5,792 nucleotides of DNA from JAAYTD01 sp964472015 (GTDB lineage: Bacteria > Bacteroidota > Ignavibacteria > Kapaibacteriales > UBA2268), in NCBI GenBank assembly GCA_964472015.1, contig CAYYIP010000033.1, positions 1 to 5,792 on the forward strand, in the 5' to 3' direction. The position numbers were made by a program, and so were the translations under genes. The notes beneath the pieces are model-generated. The model saw only the letters and a program-made list of their open reading frames with translations, ran no database searches and was not told the DNA's origin. Every line of letters starts with the position of its first letter. Position 1 is the stretch's first letter. Below are positions 1-5,792 of the stretch, piece after piece.

Positions 1-1
1 A

Positions 2-67
2 ACCTTATACCTAAATAAAATTAACCATTTTAAGGGCTATTTTGCACATACCTCGTTGAGAGAATAA
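2..67 (+). other. Open frame from the left edge, possible 3' tail of an upstream gene
   Basis: One plus-strand frame is open from the window edge and stops at TAA 65-67, giving about 21 residues that end in HTSLRE. Nothing identifies a family, and an open stretch this short is expected by chance. It is listed because it is the only frame here that could be the end of an upstream gene. If it is real, the methyltransferase operon would start about 40 bases downstream of it. Confidence 0.15.
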
Positions 68-71
68 ATAA

Positions 72-80
72 AAATATAAA
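72..80 (+). promoter_or_regulatory. TATA-like element upstream of the operon (weak)
   Basis: The sequence AAATATAAA lies 29-37 bases before the ATG of the first methyltransferase, in the only non-coding stretch upstream of the operon. A sigma-70 reading is poor. The nearest -35-like hexamer, TTGAGA at 56-61, is only 13 bases from TATAAA at 75-80, and TTGCAC at 42-47 is 27 bases away. In an archaeal host the element would fit a TATA box with a start site near 100-105 and a very short leader. This is inference from position and composition only. Confidence 0.25.
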
Positions 81-108
81 GAGTAAAATTATCTCTTAGT
101 GATTAGAA

Positions 109-1188
109 ATGCAGAGAAAACTTAATTTTGGAGAAGAAGATGCTTATTATTTTTATTATAAAAATAAAGAAAAAAAGATAGAACCGGTTAGAAACAAAGA
201 CTTAAATGAAAAAGCTAAGTTATTATTAAAAAAAATATATGAAGAACATAAAGATAGTATACCAGAAAAGTTTATTATTAATTGGTCCGAAGTTAAACTA
301 TTTCATCCAAAAGGGAATATACTCGAAGCGCACGCTTTAATCTTAGAGCTTACAGAAGGATCTTATGATATACATAATGAATTAAATCATCTAACTGGTA
401 AATCTTGGACTAAATTCACCTGTAGTTGGTTTTTATTTAATGCTTTGAAACAAGACTTAAATGAAGAAAAGTCAATATGTAAACAATGCGAAGACCATCC
501 GGCAACTTATTCCCCTACTATGATGGAAGAATTTATTAGTTTTTTTACGAAGGAAAAGATGAGTGTTCTAGACCCATTTTTAGGTATAGGAAGTACTTTA
601 GTTGGATGTAAAAGAACTAATAGAATTGGTTACGGAGTTGAAATCAATAAAAAATATTATGAGATAGCAATTAAAAGAACACCTGAATTTAAAAAAAATA
701 TTTATAATGGAGATGCAAGAAATATAAATAAAATCTTTGAAGATAAAAAATTTAATTTTTGTATATCTTCGCCTCCCTACTGGAATGTTTTGAATAGAAG
801 TACTGCAGATTTCAAAAAATTAAGAAATGAGAAAAATCTAGATGTAAGATACTCGGAGCTGAAGAATGATTTAGGGAACATAGACGAATATGGTAAATTT
901 TTATCTGATCTTTCAAAAATCTATTTAGATATTTATGATTTATTATATGATAAATCCTATATCGTAATAATTGTAAAAAATATTAAAAAAGGAGGAGTTA
1001 TGTATCCTTTAGCATGGGATCTTGCTAAAATACTTTCTACTAAGTACGTACTTAAAGATGAAAGGATATGGATACAGGACAAAATTAGTTTGGCCCCTTT
1101 TGGTTATCCAAAAGTTTGGGCAAGTAATATTTTACATCACTATTGTATCATACTCAGAAAAGAAGAAAATATAAATAAGTCTATTTAA
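109..1188 (+). CDS. DNA methyltransferase 1 of an R-M system (N4-cytosine or N6-adenine, SPPY motif)
   Basis: This is a 359-residue S-adenosylmethionine-dependent DNA methyltransferase of the exocyclic-amino group (the COG0863 / PF01555-like fold). Motif X is around HPATYSP (130-136). The cofactor loop, motif I, is DPFLGIGST (155-163). The motif II acid is Glu178 in GVEIN, and a motif III-like GDA is at 201-203. The catalytic motif IV is SPPYW (221-225). Motif order is X-I-IV, so it is not the beta arrangement in which IV comes first. SPPY is more often found in N4-cytosine enzymes and DPPY or NPPY in N6-adenine enzymes, so m4C is the better guess but not certain. The N-terminal 120 residues have no recognised motif and may help in DNA recognition. 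An in-frame stop at 100-102 makes ATG 109 the first possible start. GTGAT at 99-103 is a weak ribosome-binding site five bases before it. It is the first gene of the operon, with 22 bases before the next gene. It probably protects one strand of the recognition site. Confidence 0.92.
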   Translation: MQRKLNFGEEDAYYFYYKNKEKKIEPVRNKDLNEKAKLLLKKIYEEHKDSIPEKFIINWSEVKLFHPKGNILEAHALILELTEGSYDIHNELNHLTGKSWTKFTCSWFLFNALKQDLNEEKSICKQCEDHPATYSPTMMEEFISFFTKEKMSVLDPFLGIGSTLVGCKRTNRIGYGVEINKKYYEIAIKRTPEFKKNIYNGDARNINKIFEDKKFNFCISSPPYWNVLNRSTADFKKLRNEKNLDVRYSELKNDLGNIDEYGKFLSDLSKIYLDIYDLLYDKSYIVIIVKNIKKGGVMYPLAWDLAKILSTKYVLKDERIWIQDKISLAPFGYPKVWASNILHHYCIILRKEENINKSI

Positions 1189-1210
1189 TAAAAATATTGT
1201 GGAGAAATAA

Positions 1211-2800
1211 ATGATAGAAAATCAAATTGAATCTCAATTTAAATATTTTGAATATTTAGATTATCTTGATAATTATGAAAATAGAGAATATTCAAAAATT
1301 TACAAGATTCATAAATATTGGGCTAGAAAACCTTGGTATCCCATAAATCAATGTATTAGAAAATATTCTTATGAAAGAGATTTAGTTGTTGATTTATTTT
1401 TAGGTAGTGGAGTTATGGGATTAGAGGCCATATGCCTAAATAGAGATTTTATAGGATTTGATATAAATCCAATAGCAGTATTCATTTCTGATAATACTTT
1501 AAACTACGAGTTTATTGAAAATGATTTTATTAATGAACTTAATTTTATTAAATCAAAAATAGATAAATTAATGTATTCTATTTATTCAATAGATAAGAAA
1601 TGTAGTATATGCCAAACTAATCTTACAATGGACCATATTAACATTGGCCCTAAATTTAAAAATAAAGAAAATGGAGTTTTTTTTTGCCCGGGATGCAACA
1701 AAAGAAAAAGTAAACAAAACATTACTGTATCTAAAGAGTATATGGATAATAAATATAATATTGATAAATGGATACCACTTGCAAAGTTTCCAGAAAAATT
1801 TTATAAAGATAGATTTTCATACAAAGGTATCAAAAAAGTTACAGATATGTACACAAATAGAAATTTATATGCTCTATCAGAAATATTGTATTGCATAAAT
1901 AATACTAATTTAGAATATAAGAATTTATTCTTATTAGCTTTTACTAATACCTTATTACATGGCAGTAAATTGAAAAGTGAAAATGTTAGACCATTGAATG
2001 TAAATAATTATTGGATACCTGATGACTTTATTGAAGAGAACGTATGGTTAAGATTCTTAGATAGAGTAAATCTAATAATCAAATCTAAAAGAACATACAA
2101 AGAAAGAGTTTCTAGTATTGATAAATTAGGTAATTACAAATTATATATAACTTCTTCTTCGAATACTAATCTAAAAGATGAATCTATTGATTATATCATT
2201 ACTGATCCTCCTTATGGTGATGTGATTCAATATTCAGAATTGGCCTATATGTGGAATTCCTGGATGAAATCTATATTTGATACAAGAGAAGAATTAATAA
2301 TAAATCCAAAACAAAATAAAAGTAATAAAGAGTATATCTATCTTCTCGATGACATAATTAGGGAAGGACATAGAATTTTAAAAAGTAATCATTACTTTAC
2401 TTTATGTTTTAATAATAAAAATTTTGATATTTGGCAAGATATACTAAATATATTTATCAAGAATAATTTTAATCTAATCGATATCGAAGTTTATGATACT
2501 CTCGGGAATTCCTATAATAAAAATTGGGCCAAATTTTCACCGAAAGCCGATTTATATCTAACATTTAATAAATCAAAATATGAAGGGCATTTACATAATA
2601 TTAAATATTCTGTAACTGAATTAATTGCAGAAATATTGAAAGATAATAAAGAAACTAATTGTTCCAAGGTCTACGATTTATTGATTAAAAAATTAATATG
2701 GGAATTATATTATAACAAATACAAACCAAATCTTTCAGGATTAAGTATTAAAAAGGTAAATTTAATAATTGGTGAAATATTAAATGGAAATCGATTCTGA
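1211..2800 (+). CDS. DNA methyltransferase 2 of an R-M system (DPPY motif, inserted zinc ribbon)
   Basis: This is a 529-residue DNA methyltransferase, most like the N6-adenine group that carries a Zn ribbon (COG1743-like). A motif X-like segment, HKYWARKPWYP, is at 34-44. Motif I is VVDLFLGSGVMG (59-70) and motif II is FDINP (83-87). Catalytic motif IV is TDPPYGD (331-337), followed by IQYSEL, a context I associate with this family. Between motifs II and IV lies a long insert with CSIC (131-134) and CPGC (159-162). These four cysteines are spaced as a zinc ribbon and are a candidate DNA-recognition or structural element. The C-terminal 70 residues are lysine-rich and helical-looking, with no recognised motif. 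ATG 1211 has GGAG at 1201-1204, six bases upstream. The 3' end overlaps the endonuclease gene by 17 bases. DPPY suggests adenine as the target. With the dissimilar first methylase, it would modify the other strand of an asymmetric site. This pairing is inference. Confidence 0.92.
   Translation: MIENQIESQFKYFEYLDYLDNYENREYSKIYKIHKYWARKPWYPINQCIRKYSYERDLVVDLFLGSGVMGLEAICLNRDFIGFDINPIAVFISDNTLNYEFIENDFINELNFIKSKIDKLMYSIYSIDKKCSICQTNLTMDHINIGPKFKNKENGVFFCPGCNKRKSKQNITVSKEYMDNKYNIDKWIPLAKFPEKFYKDRFSYKGIKKVTDMYTNRNLYALSEILYCINNTNLEYKNLFLLAFTNTLLHGSKLKSENVRPLNVNNYWIPDDFIEENVWLRFLDRVNLIIKSKRTYKERVSSIDKLGNYKLYITSSSNTNLKDESIDYIITDPPYGDVIQYSELAYMWNSWMKSIFDTREELIINPKQNKSNKEYIYLLDDIIREGHRILKSNHYFTLCFNNKNFDIWQDILNIFIKNNFNLIDIEVYDTLGNSYNKNWAKFSPKADLYLTFNKSKYEGHLHNIKYSVTELIAEILKDNKETNCSKVYDLLIKKLIWELYYNKYKPNLSGLSIKKVNLIIGEILNGNRF
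2771..2775 (+). promoter_or_regulatory. Ribosome-binding site GGTGA of the endonuclease gene
   Basis: GGTGA lies inside the end of the second methyltransferase gene, eight bases before ATG 2784. It pairs with the GGTGA part of the 16S rRNA 3' tail. It supports ATG 2784 as the true start and the 17-base overlap with the methylase gene. That arrangement fits translational coupling, in which the nuclease is made after the methylase. Confidence 0.55.
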
Positions 2801-3881
2801 GTCATTTCTAGAGATAATGAAGAAAAATTTTAACTTAAAAACAGTTAAGACAGAACTAGGAGAAGGAATAAAGATTGATTGTTATTCTGCTTTTATATAT
2901 TCAACGATAACAGGATCTGGATATTTGGAAAATTCTGTTTTTCCATTTACGCCAAAAGGTCTTTTAAAAATATTCTACAATGCTTTTAACTATAATTTTA
3001 TTACAGGTATCTTTGATAACACGAGTCTGAAATATACTCCTTACAATCTATATCTTTCAAGAAGATATTTATTTGAAGGGGAAAAAGTTATCATTCCTGT
3101 TGAATTTAATAGTGAAATTGAACTTCAAAGAAAATTAGAGTATTTTATTGAGAAGAAAGGGAATGAAAAAAATAATTACCTTATACAGAGAATCGAATTA
3201 TCTAAAAAAGGGAATGGAATGGAACCATTTTTGGAATATTTGTGTTCAGAATACTTTAGAAAAGAAGGCTATCTTGTAGAAACTCAAATTCCCCTAAGTT
3301 ATCGAGATGGAACTCCTGATTTTGGAGGGTATAGGATTTTCAAATTTCAAGAATATTTACATAATACTAATCTACCTTTGTCCAATATCCATATTATAGA
3401 ATTAGCAATGTTACGCTTAAGATTGATTATGGAGGAGAAAAATAATAGAAAAATTTCTTCAGATTTTTTTATTATTGGAGAAGCTAAAACAAGTACTTTG
3501 GAAATGAAGGAACAATTGAAAAAATATATGGGCACAAAAATATTTAACGAAGGATACCAAATTTCCCCAGGTAATCTGAAATCATATCCTCACTTTGGAT
3601 CATTAGAGATTGACAAGAATTACAAAATTATAGTAAAAGAGCCAGAAATAATTAATAATAATATTGATAAGAATTTACAAAAAGAATATTCTTTATGGTT
3701 ATCTAACTATCTAAAATATTATTTAATTAGTAATTTAACAAATGATGAGTTTAATGAATTTTACGTTGAAAAAAATAAGTCAATTATTTCTGGAAAAGAA
3801 GATTTAATCTCTTTTATAAATAATTTAGAATATGATGAAATAATAAAAAAAATAAAGGAGATTTGTTACGGCTCAGTCTAG
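2784..3881 (+). CDS. Putative type II restriction endonuclease, PD-(D/E)XK fold
   Basis: This 365-residue protein has the signature of a PD-(D/E)XK nuclease. Residues 146-170 form a helix with Glu147 and Glu151, then a strand. GTPDFGG (176-182) supplies the PD aspartate at 179. FFIIGEAKTS (228-237) supplies the E-x-K pair, Glu233 and Lys235, at the end of a hydrophobic strand. The 53 residues between the two halves are longer than in compact members, so an inserted segment (about 184-226) is likely. The N-terminal 140 residues have no recognised motif and could carry DNA recognition. I do not recognise the specificity. The gene overlaps the upstream methylase by 17 bases in another frame and overlaps the next gene by 14 bases if that gene starts at 3868. 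Position, fold and partners make it the cleaving subunit of the R-M system. An alternative is a non-specific or accessory nuclease. Confidence 0.8.
   Translation: MEIDSESFLEIMKKNFNLKTVKTELGEGIKIDCYSAFIYSTITGSGYLENSVFPFTPKGLLKIFYNAFNYNFITGIFDNTSLKYTPYNLYLSRRYLFEGEKVIIPVEFNSEIELQRKLEYFIEKKGNEKNNYLIQRIELSKKGNGMEPFLEYLCSEYFRKEGYLVETQIPLSYRDGTPDFGGYRIFKFQEYLHNTNLPLSNIHIIELAMLRLRLIMEEKNNRKISSDFFIIGEAKTSTLEMKEQLKKYMGTKIFNEGYQISPGNLKSYPHFGSLEIDKNYKIIVKEPEIINNNIDKNLQKEYSLWLSNYLKYYLISNLTNDEFNEFYVEKNKSIISGKEDLISFINNLEYDEIIKKIKEICYGSV
3855..3860 (+). promoter_or_regulatory. Strong ribosome-binding site (AAGGAG) pointing to an ACG start
   Basis: AAGGAG is the best Shine-Dalgarno match in the window. It sits near the end of the endonuclease gene, seven bases before ACG 3868-3870, which begins the open frame of the fourth gene. 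TTG at 3863 is only two bases away and opens a 14-codon dead end. The in-frame ATG at 4102 is more than 240 bases away. The site therefore decides in favour of a start at 3868. Confidence 0.65.
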
Positions 3882-4893
3882 TGATGAAATTATCAAGAGA
3901 GAAATAGTAGATATCTTTGGACCAGATATAAATGGACTAAAATTAAAGATATTTCCTGAAAGTAGTAATGATGATAAAATTCTTTTTTCTGAAGGAGGCC
4001 TTACATTTGGGTATAAAGGTCTTAAATATGGATCATGTGATGCTTGTTGGTATCAAGAATTCAATCCATGGATAGACCCCTTTAATGGAAAGAAATGCGA
4101 AATGAGGCCCGTAATTGCTTTAGAGGGAACAGACGCCTTAAACAGAGGCTCTTCAGGAAATGCACAATATCAAAGATTTCATCATGCGTTAGGTGCAGTA
4201 AAAAATGGTTTGATAGGTATATATTATTTAAGAAAAGGTAAACACTTAATTCAGCCAGATCTATATGGGATGGCTTTTTTTGCTTCTAAATATGAAAATG
4301 GACATTATTTAATAATTGATGATTTGTTGGAACTAAAACAGCTTCTAAATGTTATTGATAATGAAAAAAGATTAAATAAATTTATACAATTAAAAATAAA
4401 TTCAATGTATAATATATTTAATGAAAGTTTTAAATTAAAATATAAATCATCTTGGGAAATATTTGCAAAAAAACGCTCATCTATTTTATTTCCGGGGCAT
4501 ATAATAAAACATTCTGGCCGGATGAGGAGAAATTTTACAGATGGATCTCAAAGAGCCGGGCATATTGCAGTTGGAGAAATGTACTTAACAAAATATTTCT
4601 TTTTTGAAAAAAAATTCTATTATTTATGGCCAAGAATGTCTAAAGCAGATATATTATATTTAGATTCGAAAAAATCTAGTGACAAAGAATGGAGCCTATT
4701 AAGAAATGAGCCTAATGTTAAAATTATCACAATCGACAATTTAGAGGGAATTTCAGAGAATCTAAAAAAAGAATTAATGTCACTAAAAGACAAACCTTTG
4801 AAAGGATATCATTTAAAGCAATATAACAAAAATGTAAAGATTATTGAGAAAGACATAATATCTGGAAAAATTAAAGTCTTGAAGTCAATATGA
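3868..4893 (+). CDS. Probable second restriction endonuclease subunit, with apparent ACG start
   Basis: The product is 341 residues if it starts at ACG 3868, or 263 if it starts at ATG 4102. The frame is open from 3856, after TAA 3853-3855, and contains no ATG, GTG or TTG before 4102. The translated stretch in between is clearly protein-like (for example SEGGLTFGYKGLKYG, 41-55) and runs straight into the conserved-looking core, so the short form would lack real sequence. The core is RPVIALEGTDALNRG (80-94) followed by GNAQYQRFHHALGA (97-110). This looks like a nuclease active-site strand with Glu86 and nearby Asp58, but with E-G-T in place of the usual E-x-K. Cysteines 57, 60 and 77 could bind metal but make an incomplete four-ligand set. 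I recognise no specific family. As last gene of a methylase-methylase-nuclease operon, it is best explained as a second restriction subunit for an asymmetric site. It could instead be a specificity or accessory protein, or be silent through loss of its start codon. Confidence 0.62.
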   Translation, partial: TAQSSDEIIKREIVDIFGPDINGLKLKIFPESSNDDKILFSEGGLTFGYKGLKYGSCDACWYQEFNPWIDPFNGKKCEMRPVIALEGTDALNRGSSGNAQYQRFHHALGAVKNGLIGIYYLRKGKHLIQPDLYGMAFFASKYENGHYLIIDDLLELKQLLNVIDNEKRLNKFIQLKINSMYNIFNESFKLKYKSSWEIFAKKRSSILFPGHIIKHSGRMRRNFTDGSQRAGHIAVGEMYLTKYFFFEKKFYYLWPRMSKADILYLDSKKSSDKEWSLLRNEPNVKIITIDNLEGISENLKKELMSLKDKPLKGYHLKQYNKNVKIIEKDIISGKIKVLKSI

Positions 4894-5021
4894 GTTTACA
4901 AAAATTAATCGGCCCTATTTTGATTTCAATTCTATCTTATCGTAGCCTTCCGAATCACCCCCCGTTTGTCAAATCCATTTTTCTTCAAAATATCGATCTA
5001 TCTCTTTCATCTCATTATTAA
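4890..5021 (+). CDS. Small open frame overlapping the stop of the fourth gene (doubtful)
   Basis: ATG 4890-4892 overlaps the TGA stop at 4891-4893 in the ATGA form typical of coupled genes, and opens 43 codons beginning MSLQKLIGPILISIL. The second half is antisense to the 3' end of the minus-strand nuclease gene. It could be the start of a fifth operon gene cut off where the cassette joins its neighbour, or chance. There is no good ribosome-binding site and no recognised motif. Confidence 0.15.
   Translation: MSLQKLIGPILISILSYRSLPNHPPFVKSIFLQNIDLSLSSHY
4894..4968 (+). other. Junction between convergent genes, no clear terminator
   Basis: These 75 bases separate the end of the R-M operon from the stop of the minus-strand nuclease gene. 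I looked for a GC-rich hairpin followed by a T run on either strand and found none. A C6 run lies around 4958-4963. The DNA appears to shift here from the very AT-rich operon to a somewhat less AT-rich neighbour, so this may be the right boundary of the cassette. No direct repeats mark it inside the window. Confidence 0.35.
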
Positions 5022-5792
5022 AAAACTTTTCAAAGTTATTTTCTATTTTTGATTTTATTGATTCTAAGTCATCTTCATCATATTCATTAGTTGAGAGTAT
5101 AGTTGTACTAAGTACACTATGCCATTTTAGACTCAAGTTCTTTTTTGTTATGTTAAATAAGTCTGGTCTCTCTAAACAGAATCGGTGGAGTTTCTCCCTG
5201 TATTCTGCATTTCCAGGGCATATACTAAGTCTAAGCTGAATTCTTTTATTGATGTTTACAAAATAATAAAAGAAGATTCTCTCAGATGCATCAGAGCCTA
5301 GTTTCTTAATTTTCCTGTCCAATATATTTGTAGTAAGGTGTATGTAAGTCTTTTCTCCAGAAATTTTATCAAGTCAAAATTAACAAGCATCTCGGCCAAG
5401 TATTCACTTACCGTGAGCTCAAGGTCAGGCCTATAATCAAAAATCAAATCAAGCGCTTTTTTATGCTTGGAATAAATCTTCCTGCATATATCTTCAATCT
5501 CTCCTTTCTCCACTATATACCTCCTTAAAATCCTATTATACTGGTCAATAAAACTATAAACATACCGGATAAATAATCTTTTTTATGCTCTAGGATGCCT
5601 TCAAGCAATTCAGCAATAGATCCGTACGGGAATGGAATCCAATCTGAATCGCTAGGCTCTATTCCATAAGGTGTCAAAAAAATCAATAATCTGTTGTAAT
5701 CCGGAAATTCATTACCCATAATTTTTTTATATCTTACAAGCTGATCTTGTCCTTCTGAGCTCTTAATCTTGTTTTCAATTGCTATGGCTACC
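4969..5792 (-). pseudogene. PD-(D/E)XK nuclease superfamily gene (PDDEXK_4-like), split by two frameshifts, 5' end off window
   Basis: Three consecutive minus-strand frames form one protein. The first enters at the right edge, contains IAIENKI (Glu and Lys of E-x-K, near 5770-5790) and SEGQDQL, then FPDYNRLLIFLTP, and runs to about 5550. Reading then continues with IDQYNRILRRYI in the next frame and on through YRPDLELTVSEYLAEML (a segment of 5298-5513). It ends with KTYIHLTTNIL, FFYYFVNINKRIQ and the PGNAEYREKLH region, stopping at TGA 4969-4971. This order resembles Pfam PDDEXK_4 (PF14281), a nuclease-fold family without a settled function. Each shift needs one extra base to mend and lies at a four-base homopolymer: A 5550-5553 and T 5364-5367 on the plus strand. 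The PD half of the active site lies beyond the window. The gene is convergent to the R-M operon. Either it is a recent pseudogene or the sequence has homopolymer errors. Isolated ATGs inside the fragments are probably not real starts. Confidence 0.8.

Noticed and set aside
58..97. Imperfect inverted repeat (GAGAGAATAA and ATTATCTCTT) before the operon as an operator or C-box
   Set aside because: The arms do not match exactly, the spacing is long, the DNA is nearly all A/T, and there is no C gene to bind it.
1644..1898. 84-codon plus-strand open frame inside methyltransferase 2
   Set aside because: It lies wholly within a convincing methylase in another frame, has no motif or ribosome-binding site, and is expected by chance in AT-rich DNA.
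3347..3535. 62-codon minus-strand open frame inside the endonuclease gene
   Set aside because: It is antisense to the region containing the E-x-K motif, with low-complexity hydrophobic sequence and no ribosome-binding site. It is a shadow frame.
3845..3881. Programmed frameshift at the A8 run (3845-3852) fusing the third and fourth genes
   Set aside because: The fourth-gene frame has a stop (TAA 3853-3855) directly after the run, so slippage there cannot give a fusion. A strong ribosome-binding site also argues for separate initiation.
33..4922. Shared CTATTTTG near 37-44 and near 4914-4922 as flanking direct repeats of the cassette
   Set aside because: Only eight bases match, in AT-rich DNA, and the surrounding sequence differs. 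This is likely chance.
4894..4968. Bidirectional terminator between the convergent genes
   Set aside because: No complementary arms of useful length were found. GGCCCTATTTT has no matching partner in the gap.
1..5792. CRISPR array, tRNA or rRNA gene, insertion sequence
   Set aside because: I saw no regularly spaced repeats, tRNA-like cloverleaf, rRNA segment, transposase frame or terminal inverted repeats on either strand.

Overview
This is an AT-rich prokaryotic window. Codon use favours AGA for arginine, ATA for isoleucine and GGA for glycine. I cannot name the organism. Low-GC Firmicutes, Fusobacteria and methanogenic archaea would all fit. Weak hints toward archaea are Shine-Dalgarno-like GTGAT and GGTGA elements before the first and third genes, a TATA-box-like element before the operon, and no convincing sigma-70 promoter. 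None of these is decisive.

Positions 109-4893 hold a compact four-gene plus-strand operon that reads as a restriction-modification (R-M) system. The order is methyltransferase 1 (109-1188, SPPY type), methyltransferase 2 (1211-2800, DPPY type with an inserted four-cysteine zinc-ribbon-like element), a PD-(D/E)XK endonuclease (2784-3881) and a second endonuclease-like protein (best start 3868, end 4893). Gaps are 22 bases or less, and the last two junctions overlap by 17 and 14 bases. Two unlike methyltransferases beside two unlike nuclease candidates suggests an enzyme that recognises an asymmetric site. Each methylase would modify one strand, and the two nuclease proteins could act as a heterodimer. 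This is an inference from gene content. No controller (C) gene is visible.

The fourth gene is unusual. Its reading frame is open and protein-like from 3856, but has no ATG, GTG or TTG until 4102. A strong AAGGAG ribosome-binding site points instead to an ACG codon at 3868. This could be a rare non-standard start, a start codon lost by mutation, or a sequence error.

Positions 4894-4968 are a short junction between convergent genes, with no clear terminator. An ATG overlapping the stop of the fourth gene opens a 43-codon frame that may be nothing or a truncated fifth gene.

Positions 4969-5792 carry, on the minus strand, the 3' part of a PD-(D/E)XK family gene resembling Pfam PDDEXK_4 (PF14281), running off the right edge. 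It is split by two single-base frameshifts, each at a four-base homopolymer, so it is either a recent pseudogene or affected by sequencing errors. Its base composition appears less AT-rich than the R-M operon, consistent with the operon being an acquired cassette.
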